Shown here piece after piece: positions 34,007 through 42,308 of a DNA stretch of 64,000 bases. The DNA comes from Streptomyces smyrnaeus (lineage in GTDB: Bacteria > Actinomycetota > Actinomycetes > Streptomycetales > Streptomycetaceae): the NCBI RefSeq assembly GCF_017676345.1, contig NZ_JAFFZM010000011.1, positions 186,001 to 250,000 on the forward strand, written 5' to 3'. Position 1 is the first letter of the stretch. Every line of letters begins with the position of its first letter. Under the pieces are notes generated by a model. That model was not told where the DNA came from and made no database searches. It worked only from the letters and a program-made list of their open reading frames with translations. Both the position numbers and the translations under genes were made by a program.

Positions 34007-34440
34007 GGGTGCCCTCCTGGACCGGTACGAGACGAGGCGGGACCCCGCAGGAGGACCGACCCTCCCCTGCGGGGTCCTCGGTTCGGTCCGGGAAGGGTCA
34101 GCGTCGGCGGAGACGGACGCCGGGAGGCAGGCAGCAGGCGTGCGTGCCCGCGGTCAGCACGCGCAGGCCCGGGAGCGGGACGAGGGCAGCCCGCGGAGCG
34201 GCCGCGACCGCGGCCGGAGCACAGAGTCGGGGCTGCCGGAACATCGGTCGATCATCGCCCGCTCAACCGCCCCGCGTCGAACGGTTTTCGACGCTGCCGC
34301 CCGCGGCCCGTGCTGCGCCCTCCGGCGCAGGTGAAAGCGGGGATGGACAGCGGACGAACACCGCTTCGAAGCGGCACCTTTCGGGCTTTCCGTACCGCAT
34401 CGAACAGCGGAGGGACCGGTTCGTCGGTTACGCTCCCAGC
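34007..34440. other. 434-bp region between EF-Tu-like and TVP38 genes
   Basis: No convincing gene on either strand. In-frame upstream extension of the TVP38 gene exists but lacks a start signal and coding character. It holds the hairpin at 34040–34077, which would lie in the 5' leader of the EF-Tu-like gene. The rest shows loosely repeated CG-rich words and an AT-richer stretch near 34260–34290 and 34370–34440 (TTTCGGGCTTTCCG) that may hold the TVP38 promoter. Confidence 0.6.
34040..34077 (-). promoter_or_regulatory. Strong hairpin in the leader of the EF-Tu-like gene
   Basis: GGACCCCGCAGG (34040–34051) and CCTGCGGGGTCC (34066–34077) form a perfect 12-bp stem with a 14-base loop. The adjacent bases AGG and CCT can extend pairing. 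It lies 34 bases before the gene's start on the minus strand, where an attenuator or regulatory leader structure would act. A terminator role on the plus strand is unlikely since nothing transcribes into it. Confidence 0.5.
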
Positions 34441-35220
34441 GTGCCCGTCCCCGCCACGCAGCCAGACGGACTCCCCGGCCGTCTCACCAGGACGCTGCTC
34501 TCACCATGGTCCCGCCTCGCCCTGCTGGCCGTACTGCTGTGCGGGGCGGCGACGACGATGCTGCTGTACGAGCCCCAGCGGCTGCTCGCCCACGGCTGGC
34601 CTCCGCAGGCCGCCGGCGGAGTGGCCGTCGCCCTCTTCGGCGCCGCCTACGGGCTGTGCACCGCGGCCTTCGTACCCCGCCCGGTGCTCAACGTCGCGGC
34701 AGGCGTGCTCTTCGGCGCGCAGGCCGGCACCTTCTCGGCGACGGCCGGCACGGTGATCGGCGCGGGCATCGCCTTCGGACTGGGCCGACTGCTGGGCCAG
34801 GACGCGCTGCGCACACTGCTGCGGGGGCGTTGGCTGGCCGCCGCCGACCGTCAGTTGAGCAAGCACGGCTTCCGCTCGATGCTGGTGATCCGGTTGCTGC
34901 CCGGCGTACCGTTCGCCGCCTCCAACTACGGCGCCGCCGTCTCCCGGATGAGCTGGCCCGCCTTCCTCGGGGCGACGGCGCTCGGTTCGGTGCCCAACAC
35001 CGCGGCCTACGTCATCGCGGGCAGCAGCGCCGCGACGCCGACTTCCCCGGTCTTTTTGGCCTCGTTCGGTTTCATCGCGCTCTCCGGGCTGGCGGGCGGC
35101 GTGGTCGCCTGGCGCAAGCGCGCCCAGCTGCGGGGCACCGCCCCCCGCGAGGCCGCCGCGACCACCGCCCCTCCCGAAGCCTGCTCGCCGCCGGTGCGCG
35201 AGCCGGTCTCCCACCACTGA
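34441..35220 (+). CDS. TVP38/TMEM64-family membrane protein
   Basis: 259 residues, about six hydrophobic segments, of the SNARE-associated/DedA superfamily. The VTT-type motif runs VPRPVLNVAAGVLFGAQAG, GTVIGAGIAFGLGRLLGQ, and RLLPGVPFAASNYGAA. A short Ala/Pro-rich tail ends the protein. Family members affect envelope lipid carriers or copper/DNA export. The role here is unknown. GTG at 34441 chosen because homology begins there. It precedes uppP by 33 bases on the same strand. Confidence 0.87.
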   Translation: MPVPATQPDGLPGRLTRTLLSPWSRLALLAVLLCGAATTMLLYEPQRLLAHGWPPQAAGGVAVALFGAAYGLCTAAFVPRPVLNVAAGVLFGAQAGTFSATAGTVIGAGIAFGLGRLLGQDALRTLLRGRWLAAADRQLSKHGFRSMLVIRLLPGVPFAASNYGAAVSRMSWPAFLGATALGSVPNTAAYVIAGSSAATPTSPVFLASFGFIALSGLAGGVVAWRKRAQLRGTAPREAAATTAPPEACSPPVREPVSHH

Positions 35221-35253
35221 CACCGACTATCACAGGGACGAGCCCCGCCGCAG

Positions 35254-36126
35254 ATGTCTTGGTTTGAATCCTTCGTCCTCGGACTCGTCCAGGGACTGAC
35301 CGAGTTCCTCCCGATCTCCTCCAGCGCCCATCTGCGGCTGGTCGCGGCGTTCGCCGGCTGGAAGGATCCCGGCGCCGCGTTCACCGCCGTCACCCAGATC
35401 GGCACCGAGGCAGCCGTGCTGATCTTCTTCCGCAAGGACATCGGCCGTATCCTCGCGGCCTGGTTCCGCTCGCTCCACGACCGCGAGGCCCGCAGCGACC
35501 ACAACGCGCAGATGGGCTGGCTCGTCATCGTCGGCTCCATCCCGATCGGGGTGCTCGGACTGACCTTCAAGGACCAGATCGAAGGTCCGTTCCGCGATCT
35601 GCGGCTGATCGCGAGCACGCTGGTGGGTCTGGGCATCGTCCTCGGCATCGCCGACCGGATGGCGGCCCGCGACACCAAGGGCGGCCGGCACCGGGCGCGG
35701 CGCGAGCGCAAGTCGCTGGAACAGCTCACCGTGCGCGACGGCCTGCTCTACGGATGCGCGCAGGCACTGGCGCTGGTACCGGGGGTGTCCCGGTCGGGCG
35801 CCACCATCAGCGGTGGCCTGTTCATGGGGTACCGGCGCGAGGCGGCGGCCCGGTACTCCTTCCTGCTGGCGATTCCCGCGGTGCTCGCCTCGGGCCTGTT
35901 CGAACTCAAGGACATCGGCGAGGGGCATGTCTCCTGGGGCCCGACACTCTTCGCCACCGTACTGGCGTTCGTGGTGGCATATGCCGTCATCGCATGGTTC
36001 ATGCGGTTCATCTCCACCCGCAGCTTCATGCCGTTCGTCATCTACCGGATCCTGCTGGGACTGGCCCTGTTCGCGCTGATGGCGGCGGGCGTGCTCAGCC
36101 CGCACGCGGGCGAGTCGGTGGGCTGA
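35254..36126 (+). CDS. uppP: Undecaprenyl-diphosphatase
   Basis: 290-residue multi-span enzyme (BacA family) that dephosphorylates undecaprenyl diphosphate to recycle the lipid carrier for peptidoglycan. Motif 1 GLTEFLPISSSAHL (about 16–29) and motif 2 PGVSRSGATISGGLFMG (about 176–192) are both intact, including the catalytic Glu and Arg. Length is standard. A weak ribosome-binding site precedes the ATG. Together with the upstream TVP38 protein it may form an envelope-lipid operon (inference). Confidence 0.96.
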   Translation: MSWFESFVLGLVQGLTEFLPISSSAHLRLVAAFAGWKDPGAAFTAVTQIGTEAAVLIFFRKDIGRILAAWFRSLHDREARSDHNAQMGWLVIVGSIPIGVLGLTFKDQIEGPFRDLRLIASTLVGLGIVLGIADRMAARDTKGGRHRARRERKSLEQLTVRDGLLYGCAQALALVPGVSRSGATISGGLFMGYRREAAARYSFLLAIPAVLASGLFELKDIGEGHVSWGPTLFATVLAFVVAYAVIAWFMRFISTRSFMPFVIYRILLGLALFALMAAGVLSPHAGESVG

Positions 36127-36156
36127 CCGCCGGACCCGGGGGCGGACCGGCTGCCG

Positions 36157-36477
36157 TCAGCGGCGCCGTTCGCGCTCCTGCCGGCGCCTGCGCCTGAGCA
36201 CCAGCAGATCGACGGCCGCACCCAGCGCCAACGCGCCGCAGACGGCTGCCAGCACGACGAGAACCCGGTCGCTGGGGGTGCTGTGGCTGTCGGAAGAGGC
36301 GGCCCACCAGGCGAACAGCGCCGCGGCCGCGGCGAAGAACGGCACTCCGATGGACGACAGCAACGTGCGCAGTCGGAGGTCGCTGCGGGCGGTCACCGGT
36401 TCGGTACCGGAGCGGGGGCGGCGGTGGGAGCGGGGATCGTCGTCCCGGTGCGGGCCGGGCTGCGGTGGCTGGGACAC
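36157..36477 (-). CDS. DUF6343-like small membrane protein
   Basis: 106 residues. The N-terminus is Pro/Arg/Asp-rich (SQPPQPGPHRDDDPRSHRR), and TEPVTARSDLRLRTLLS (about 25–41) is the family motif. Two hydrophobic helices follow (about 43–61 and 70–95), then a basic tail RRRRRQERERRR. Function unknown. Converges on uppP with a 30-base gap. ATG at 36477. Confidence 0.8.
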   Translation of the reverse strand: MSQPPQPGPHRDDDPRSHRRPRSGTEPVTARSDLRLRTLLSSIGVPFFAAAAALFAWWAASSDSHSTPSDRVLVVLAAVCGALALGAAVDLLVLRRRRRQERERRR

Positions 36478-36585
36478 GGAAACTGCCTTTCGCCGGTGGA
36501 CTCCCCCATGATTCCCGGCGCGCTCCGGAAACCCGGCGCGGACGCGCCAGTGGCCCGGCCGGGACGCGTCGGGGCAGCGGAGGAT

Positions 36586-36876
36586 TCACAGCCCCGGCAG
36601 CGCGTCCTGGTCGACCTCGTGCCGGGCCGGTGCGGGGGCGCTGCGTACGGCCAGCTTGCGACGGCAGTCCGGCCCCAGGCCCCACAGCCGGGAGGCCCGG
36701 TCGCGCAGCGGCTGCCCGCACATGCGGCACAGCACCCGCCGCCCGGACACCGGCTCGCTCCCCGGCAGCGGGGCCGCCTGGGCGTCCACCCGCTCCGCGG
36801 CTGCGTCCTCCGCCGCCCGTGTGGTGGCCACCGCATCGCCGCCGGCGGCCCGGTCCGGCTCCCATTTCGCGGTCAT
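36586..36876 (-). CDS. DUF6011-like zinc-ribbon protein
   Basis: 96 residues. The second half carries CRMCGQPLRDRASRLWGLGPDC (about 50–71), where two CxxC-type pairs (C..C, then C) with Trp-Gly-Leu-Gly-Pro fit the DUF6011 zinc motif. The rest is Ala/Glu-rich. ATG at 36876 with GGGGG-type ribosome-binding site. Function unknown. It may bind nucleic acid. Divergent from the secreted-peptide gene. Confidence 0.82.
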   Translation of the reverse strand: MTAKWEPDRAAGGDAVATTRAAEDAAAERVDAQAAPLPGSEPVSGRRVLCRMCGQPLRDRASRLWGLGPDCRRKLAVRSAPAPARHEVDQDALPGL

Positions 36877-36971
36877 CCGCGCCCCCTTCCCCGGCGTCAC
36901 GAGCCCTGGCACCGCACGAGCCCGTCGGCACGCACCGTACCAACACGAACACCCGTCCGGAGTATCCCGAA

Positions 36972-36984
36972 ATGCACGGTGCAT
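36972..36984. promoter_or_regulatory. ATGCAC/GTGCAT dyad upstream of the secreted-peptide gene
   Basis: ATGCACGGTGCAT is a perfect 6+1+6 palindrome about 58 bases before the peptide start. A second self-complementary stretch, CCCACGGTGGG, lies at about 36993–37003. Either could be an operator or, if transcribed, a leader structure. Confidence 0.4.
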
Positions 36985-37041
36985 CCCCACGGACCCACGG
37001 TGGGCGTGGAGACAACAACTACCTCTCTCTTGGGAGCGAAC

Positions 37042-37236
37042 ATGCGAATCCGTACCGCCATTGCCGCCGGCGCCCTCAGCGCCGTCGCCCTGCTCGGCAC
37101 CACAGCGGGGACCGCGGTCGCCAACGACGGCCCCAAAAAGTCGCCGAGCATTCTGGACCTCGGCGTGAACGCCTGCGGCATCAACGTCATCCCGGCGCTG
37201 AGCGTCCCGCAGAGCTACTGCAAGAACACCTTCTGA
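37042..37236 (+). CDS. Small secreted two-cysteine peptide
   Basis: 64 residues. A signal peptide MRIRTAIAAGALSAVALL extends to about residue 27, with probable cleavage after AVA (TTAGTAVA|NDGP). The mature part is about 37 residues: a Lys/Ser start, then ILDLGVNACGINVIPALS and QSYCKNTF, with two Cys (about 44 and 60) able to form one disulfide. It slightly recalls the hydrophobic two-Cys core of chaplins but lacks their repeat signature. ATG at 37042 with GGGAG six bases upstream and a strong terminator downstream, so it is a stand-alone gene. Function unknown. Confidence 0.8.
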   Translation: MRIRTAIAAGALSAVALLGTTAGTAVANDGPKKSPSILDLGVNACGINVIPALSVPQSYCKNTF

Positions 37237-37267
37237 GGTCCAGGCACCACAGTGCACGTCGGCCGTC

Positions 37268-37304
37268 GGACCCCGCCCCCGCACCGTGCGGGCGGCGGGG
37301 TTCC
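37268..37304 (+). terminator. Terminator of the secreted-peptide gene
   Basis: CCCCGCCCCCGCAC at 37271–37284 pairs with GTGCGGGCGGCGGGG at 37286–37300 with one bulged base. GGA and TTCC on the outside extend the stem. It begins 32 bases after the peptide stop. Confidence 0.65.
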
Positions 37305-37375
37305 GTCGGTTCGCGTCGAGCGATCAGCCCGCGCACTGTTGTGCCGAGCGGGAAAAGGACTGCCACACTGGCCGC

Positions 37376-37648
37376 ATGGACAAGTTCTACCGTGGTCCCG
37401 CGACCCTGCTGACCGGAGCCGCCGAGGTGCCGGTCGACGCGGCGCTGTTCACGGAGACCAGCGGCGCGGGAACCGCATGGTCCGGCACCATCAGGCCGGA
37501 GGGCAGCCAGCCACTGTGGACCGAGCTGGAGGGCGACACGGCCGGGCTGCGGCTGGCCGACGGACGCGTCTGCCGGGTCACCTTGCTGGGCAGCGGTTTC
37601 GGGCCGGTCGAGGTCTCGGGCGAGGGCCCCCTGCCGACACAGCCTTAG
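37376..37648 (+). CDS. Small conserved protein (DUF4873-like)
   Basis: 90 residues, all-beta in appearance: FYRGPATLLTGAAEVPVDAALF, AWSGTIRPE, LWTELEGDTAGLRLADGRVCRVTLLG and GPVEVSGEGP. This strand pattern fits small OB/beta-sandwich proteins such as DUF4873. No signal peptide or catalytic motif. ATG at 37376 is the start (MDKFYRG). The ribosome-binding site is weak. Function unknown. Confidence 0.7.
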   Translation: MDKFYRGPATLLTGAAEVPVDAALFTETSGAGTAWSGTIRPEGSQPLWTELEGDTAGLRLADGRVCRVTLLGSGFGPVEVSGEGPLPTQP

Positions 37649-37744
37649 CCGCCCGGCACGGCGGTAGTCCTCCGGAGGTCACCTGACAGGCGGATACGAG
37701 CGCGCGCCGTACTCCGCTGGCTGTACATCAAGACGGTGCTGACA

Positions 37745-37761
37745 GGTGACGACAGGTCACC
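37745..37761. promoter_or_regulatory. GGTGAC/GTCACC dyad upstream of DMT-type permease
   Basis: GGTGACGACAGGTCACC is a perfect 6+5+6 dyad about 60 bases before the permease start. The word CTGACAGG occurs beside it and again near 37683, so two copies of a site may be present. Confidence 0.4.
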
Positions 37762-37822
37762 GCGGAGACGGGATCGTGGAGGGCATGAAGCCGATGCCCA
37801 AGCCGCGCCGCACGGACCGGAT

Positions 37823-38857
37823 ATGAGCGCACTGACGATGGCGGTGCTGCTGTCCCTGGTGTCCGCCGTCAGCTACGCGCTGGCCGCGATCGTGCAGGAG
37901 CGGATCGCCACGACGACAGCACCCAGCCGGTGGGGCCTGCTGCGCACCGGCATGTGGTGGACCGCCGCCGTGCTGCAGGGGGCGGGCGCGCTGCTGCATG
38001 TGGTGGCGCTCGGGCTGGGACCGCTGACCGTCGTCCAGCCGCTCGGCGTGCTCACGCTCGTCCTCGCCGCCCCCATGGCGGCCCTCCTGGGGCGGCGTCC
38101 GGTGACCCCGTCGGCATGGCGGGGCATCATCCTGGTCTCGGCCGGTTTGGCGGGCATACTGCTGCTCACCGGGAACCGGGGCGCCGACTCCCTGGACGGC
38201 ACCGGCCAGTTCGCCCTGGCGGCATGTGTGCTGGGCTCCGTCGCGCTGCTGGTGGGCACGGCGACAGCGGCACGCCGGATGGCCCACGACCGCCCCGGGA
38301 GCCGCCTCGTCGCACTGCGCAGCGCATCGCTGGCGCTGGCCGCCGGGGTGGCCTACGGCGCCGCCTCGGTCTTCGTGAAGACGCTCGCCGACAGCTGGAC
38401 CTCCGCCCCCCTCGCCGCCACCGTGCCGCTCGCCGTGCTGACGGTGGTGCTGGCGACCACCGGGCTGGCGAGCTCGCAGGCCTCCTACCGGGACGGAGGT
38501 CTGGCCACACCGCTGGCGACCGCCACCGTCGCCAACCCGGTGGTCGCCGCGGCCGCCGGGATCCTCCTGCTGGACGAGGGCTTCCGGTACGGCGCGACGG
38601 GCACGGTGCTGGCGCTGGGCGCCGGGGCGCTGGCCGCCTGGGGCCTGGTCGTACTGACCTCCGACAGCGCCCGGCAGGCACGGCCGGAGGAGACTCCGCA
38701 GGCCCGGCCGCACGAGCCGCGACGGCGGTCCGGCGGAGCCGGCCGCGCCGCGGGGGCCGAGTTCGCGGCGCAGCACACACCGGAGGCAGCGGTACGAGTC
38801 GCGGTCGTCCCCGGCCCCCGCGCTCCCGCGAACCGCCACCCGGTGCCCGCACCATGA
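37823..38857 (+). CDS. DMT-superfamily permease
   Basis: 344 residues with nine or ten hydrophobic helices over about 1–285, arranged as two DMT halves. Motifs include AVSYALAAIVQERIA in the first helix, LGLGPLTVVQPLGVL and GGLATPLATATVANPVVAAAAGILLLDEGF. This is the magnesium-transporter-like/DUF6-type pattern of DMT permeases common in Streptomyces. A hydrophilic tail of about 60 residues (RQARPEETPQARPHEPRRR) follows. ATG at 37823. Substrate unknown. Confidence 0.85.
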   Translation: MSALTMAVLLSLVSAVSYALAAIVQERIATTTAPSRWGLLRTGMWWTAAVLQGAGALLHVVALGLGPLTVVQPLGVLTLVLAAPMAALLGRRPVTPSAWRGIILVSAGLAGILLLTGNRGADSLDGTGQFALAACVLGSVALLVGTATAARRMAHDRPGSRLVALRSASLALAAGVAYGAASVFVKTLADSWTSAPLAATVPLAVLTVVLATTGLASSQASYRDGGLATPLATATVANPVVAAAAGILLLDEGFRYGATGTVLALGAGALAAWGLVVLTSDSARQARPEETPQARPHEPRRRSGGAGRAAGAEFAAQHTPEAAVRVAVVPGPRAPANRHPVPAP

Positions 38858-38887
38858 CGCCGCCGCGGGCGCGGCGCACACAGCGGC

Positions 38888-38901
38888 GCACACATGTGTG
38901 C
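38888..38901. repeat. Perfect 14-bp palindrome between DMT permease and lnt
   Basis: GCACACATGTGTGC is fully self-complementary, with wider GGCGCAC..GTGCGCC pairing around it (38885–38910). It lies 31 bases after the permease stop and about 94 before lnt, and could be a terminator hairpin or an operator. Confidence 0.45.
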
Positions 38902-38994
38902 AGGTGCGCCGCGCCCGCCCCAGTACGCCCTCTCGCTCCCACGCACCCCCTCCCGCACACTGGTGATCAGAGCACCGGATGAAGGAGGGGGCCC

Positions 38995-40527
38995 ATGCGT
39001 CCGTGGCCGGCGCCCCGCTGGGTGCGCATGACGTTGCCGCTGGTGGCGGGCGCCGTGCCCGCCCTGGCATTCCCCGAACCCTCGCTGTGGTGGCTCGCCT
39101 ATGTGGCGCTCGTGCCGTGGCTGCTGCTGCTGCGTACCGCGCCCTCGGGCCGCGCCGCCGCGTTCGCGGGCTGGCTGGGCGGTACGGGGTTCATGCTGGC
39201 GATGCACCACTGGCTGATGCCGAGCCTGCATGTGTTCATCGTCCTGCTCGCCGCGCTGCTGGGACTGTTGTGGCTGCCGTGGGGCTGGCTGGTGCACCGG
39301 CTGTTGGCCGGGACTCCCGGCTCCGGCCGGCTGGCGGCGGCCGTGGTGCTGGTCCCCTCGGGGTGGCTGCTGGCGGAGTTGGTCAGATCGTGGGAGTACC
39401 TGGGCGGGCCCTGGGGGCTGTTGGGCGCGAGCCAGTGGGAGGTGCCGCCCGCGCTGCGACTGGCCTCGGTGGGCGGCGTATGGCTGGTGAGCTTCCTGGT
39501 GGTGGCGGTGAACACCATGGTGGCCGCGCTGCTGGCCACGCCCCGGGCCCGGGTGGGCGCCGTGGTGGCACTGGTGTCCGTCGCCCTCGTCACCAGCGCG
39601 GTGTGGCTGTGGGCCCCGCGGCCCGAGCCCGCGGGTCACACCCGGATCGCCGTCGTGCAGATCGGCGAGACGCCCTCGCGGCAGGCGCGGTTCGAGCGCG
39701 GTGAGGAGCTGACCCGCCAACTGGCCGGCCGCGATCCGGACCTGGTGGTGTGGGGCGAGAGCAGTGTCGGCTACGACCTGGGGAGCCACCCGGCGCTGGA
39801 GCGCAGGCTCGCCGCGCTCTCCCGGTCGACCGGCGCACCGCTGCTGGTGAACGTCGACTCACGGCGCGGCGACCGGCCCGGCATCTTCAAAAGCTCCGTC
39901 CTCGTCGACGAGAAGGGCCTGACCGGACAGCGCTACGACAAGATGCGGCTGGTGCCGTTCGGCGAGTACGTGCCGGCCCGGTCGCTCCTCGGCTGGGCCA
40001 CCTCGGTGGGGCGTGCGGCGAACGAGGACCGTCACCGCGGCGACACCCCGGTGGTGATGCGGAAGAACGGGCTGCGCTTCGGCCCGCTGATCTGCTTCGA
40101 GACGGCGTTCCCCGACATGAGCAGGCATCTGGTCGCCGACGGCGCGCAGGTGCTGACGGCGCAGTCGTCGACCTCCACCTTCCAGGACAGCTGGGCACCG
40201 GAGCAGCATGCGTCGCTGGCGGCGTTGCGGGCCGCCGAATCGGGCCGGCCCATGGTGCACTCGACGCTCACCGGGGTCAGCGTCTTCCACGGCCCCGAAG
40301 GGGAGCGGCTCGGGTCGCCGATGGGCACCGACACCAGCGCGGTGCAGGTCGTGGAGGTACCGCTGGCCACGGGTACGACGCTGTACGTGCGCTGGGGCGA
40401 CTGGACGGTGTGGCTGGTGCTCAGCTCGCTGGCGGCCTACGGCGTGGTGGAGGGCGTACGGGCGGCGCGGGGGCGCCGGTCCCAGGGCCGTGCAGAGCTC
40501 AGCGCGCCTGCTCCAGCACATCGGTGA
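38995..40527 (+). CDS. lnt: Apolipoprotein N-acyltransferase
   Basis: 510 residues. About six N-terminal helices (15–205) are followed by a nitrilase-like catalytic domain (about 218–465) and a last helix at about 472–490. The triad is complete: Glu in VVWGESSVGYD, Lys in YDKMRLVPFGEYVP and Cys in PLICFETAFP. It acylates the N-terminal cysteine of lipoproteins at the membrane. Several lipoproteins are encoded nearby. ATG at 38995. The 3' end overlaps the convergent oxidoreductase by 29 bases. Streptomyces carry two lnt genes, and which one this is cannot be told here. Confidence 0.95.
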   Translation: MRPWPAPRWVRMTLPLVAGAVPALAFPEPSLWWLAYVALVPWLLLLRTAPSGRAAAFAGWLGGTGFMLAMHHWLMPSLHVFIVLLAALLGLLWLPWGWLVHRLLAGTPGSGRLAAAVVLVPSGWLLAELVRSWEYLGGPWGLLGASQWEVPPALRLASVGGVWLVSFLVVAVNTMVAALLATPRARVGAVVALVSVALVTSAVWLWAPRPEPAGHTRIAVVQIGETPSRQARFERGEELTRQLAGRDPDLVVWGESSVGYDLGSHPALERRLAALSRSTGAPLLVNVDSRRGDRPGIFKSSVLVDEKGLTGQRYDKMRLVPFGEYVPARSLLGWATSVGRAANEDRHRGDTPVVMRKNGLRFGPLICFETAFPDMSRHLVADGAQVLTAQSSTSTFQDSWAPEQHASLAALRAAESGRPMVHSTLTGVSVFHGPEGERLGSPMGTDTSAVQVVEVPLATGTTLYVRWGDWTVWLVLSSLAAYGVVEGVRAARGRRSQGRAELSAPAPAHR

Positions 40528-41404
40528 CGACGCGCTCGCACAGCTCGTGCGTGCGCAGGGCGTCCTGCGCACTGAGCGTGCGCCCCTCCCGCACGGCGTC
40601 GAGAAAGGTGAGCACGGACTGCTCGATGCCGCGCTGGCGGGCGACGGGCACCCAGTCGCCGCGGCGGCGCACGCTGGGTTGGCCCTTGTGGTCGATGATC
40701 TCCGCGAGGTCGCGCACCTCGCGCTTGGTGTCCTGTCCCGAGACCTCCAGGAGCTCCTCGGCCGAGCCGGAGAGCCGGTTCATCACGCCGAGCGCGGTGA
40801 AGCCGTCGCCCCCGAGCTGGAGCACCACGTGGTGCAGCAGCCCGGCGCGGACCCTGGCCCGGACGGCGATGTGGTCGGCCTCGCCGGGGACGAGGAAGCG
40901 GAGGGTGTCGACGACGTGGATGAAGTCGTCCAGCACCATCCTGCGCGGCTCCTCGGGCAGACCCACCCGGTGCTTCTGGAGGAGGATCAGATCGCGCGGG
41001 TGCTCCAGGCACTGCGCGTAACCGGGGGCGTGCCGCCGGTTGAAGCCGACGGCGAGGGTGGTGCGCCGCCTGTCGGCCAGCTCCACCAGGGCGCGCGAGG
41101 CGGCGAGCTCGTAGGCGAGGGGCTTGTCGACGAAGGTGGGTACGCCGGCGTCCAGCAACCGGTGCACCAGCTCGGGGTGGGCGCTGGTGGCGGCGTGTAC
41201 GAACGCGGCGTCGGGGCGCGCGGCGAGCAGCCCGTCCAGGTCGGTGTGCCGGTGGGCGGCCGGGACGCGGTAGGCGTCCCCGACCGACGCGAGAGTGGCC
41301 GGGGTGCGGGTGACCAGGTGCGGTTCCAGGCCCGGCTGGGCCATGAGCACCGGCAGATACGCCTTCTTGGCGATGTCACCGAGACCGATCACACCGATCC
41401 TCAC
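40499..41404 (-). CDS. Gfo/Idh/MocA-family oxidoreductase
   Basis: 301 residues. The Rossmann dinucleotide motif IGVIGLGDIAKKAYLPVL is at 2–19, and the conserved VDKPLAYEL (Lys of the EKP-type motif, about 95) and GFNRRHAP follow. The C-terminal Gfo/Idh domain has DFIHVVDTLRFLV, where the His replaces the usual catalytic position. Probably NAD(P)-dependent on a sugar or cyclitol. GTG at 41404 with GGGAGG five bases upstream. Antisense overlap with lnt at the 3' end. Confidence 0.9.
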   Translation of the reverse strand: MRIGVIGLGDIAKKAYLPVLMAQPGLEPHLVTRTPATLASVGDAYRVPAAHRHTDLDGLLAARPDAAFVHAATSAHPELVHRLLDAGVPTFVDKPLAYELAASRALVELADRRRTTLAVGFNRRHAPGYAQCLEHPRDLILLQKHRVGLPEEPRRMVLDDFIHVVDTLRFLVPGEADHIAVRARVRAGLLHHVVLQLGGDGFTALGVMNRLSGSAEELLEVSGQDTKREVRDLAEIIDHKGQPSVRRRGDWVPVARQRGIEQSVLTFLDAVREGRTLSAQDALRTHELCERVVTDVLEQAR

Positions 41405-41612
41405 GGGCCCTCCCTCACAGCTGTACGGGTGATTGCGCCTGCGCAGCATACGTGCGCCGGGGCGAGCGCCGGTCGGCGCTCCCCACCACAGCGCGCGACG
41501 CCCGGCGCCGCCGGCTCCACCGCGCCCGAGCGGCTGAGGCGGCCCGGCCCAGGCCGACGGAGACTTCCGGAAGCGGGTCGCTGCACGCACTGCCCGGGAC
41601 GAGGATGACCCC

Positions 41613-42236
41613 ATGACGTCTCAAGAGGAACAGCCGGCCGACCCGGACCGGACAGCCCGACCGGCCCGGGCGACGGCCGGAGCCCGGGCGACCGACAGCG
41701 ACCAGTACCAGCGCCGTCCCGTCGGGGCCGTGAGCGGGCTCCCGCTTCCCCAGGGCAACGGCTCCGAGAGGCAACTGCTGGAGCAGTGGCTGGACTTCCA
41801 GCGCGCGACGCTGGCCGCGAAGTGCGAAGGGCTCAGCGACGAGCAGCTGCGGACGGTCTCGGCACCGCCGTCCGATCTGACGCTGCTGCGCCTGCTGCGG
41901 CACATGACCGACGTGGAACGCCACTGGTTCCGGTTCGTGTTCGGCGAGCAGGACGCCACCCCGGCCCGCTGGACCGCCGACGCCCCCGACGACGGCTCCG
42001 GGGCGGCCGGGGCCGGCACCGGAGCCGAGACGCTGGCCGCCTGGCAACGCGAGGTGGAACGAGCCCGCAGGTCCGCCGCCGGGCGGACCCTCGACGCTGT
42101 GGGCACCGATCCCCGGCGCCCCACCTGGATCTACTCCCTGCGGTGGATCCATCTGCACATGATCGGTGAGTACGCACGGCACAACGGCCACGCCGATCTG
42201 CTGCGGGAGCGCATCGACGGGGCAACGGGCTTCTGA
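41613..42236 (+). CDS. DinB-like (DUF664) protein
   Basis: 207 residues. An N-terminal disordered Ala/Arg/Thr stretch (1–45) precedes a four-helix DinB domain: LLEQWLDFQRATLAAKCEGLSDEQL, LRLLRHMTDVERHWFRFVF (metal His in RHM and RHW) and IHLHMIGEYARHNGHADLLRERIDG (HxHMxGEYARHNGHAD with the third His). These three His mark mycothiol-dependent or related enzymes of the DUF664 branch. ATG at 41613. Substrate unknown. Confidence 0.9.
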   Translation: MTSQEEQPADPDRTARPARATAGARATDSDQYQRRPVGAVSGLPLPQGNGSERQLLEQWLDFQRATLAAKCEGLSDEQLRTVSAPPSDLTLLRLLRHMTDVERHWFRFVFGEQDATPARWTADAPDDGSGAAGAGTGAETLAAWQREVERARRSAAGRTLDAVGTDPRRPTWIYSLRWIHLHMIGEYARHNGHADLLRERIDGATGF

Positions 42237-42308
42237 ACGCCCCTTGATCACCCCTGAGGGGACTTCCCCGGCCGGGCGCGGGTGGGAAGAGTTGCGGGAG
42301 TGACACGT

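Noticed and set aside
34009..34440. In-frame extension of the TVP38 gene over the EF-Tu-like leader
   Set aside because: No start signal, no coding bias, and it would cover the hairpin at 34040–34077. The GTG at 34441 fits homology.
37271..37300. Riboswitch downstream of the secreted peptide
   Set aside because: It is a simple GC hairpin after a stop codon with no conserved aptamer features, so a terminator is the better call.
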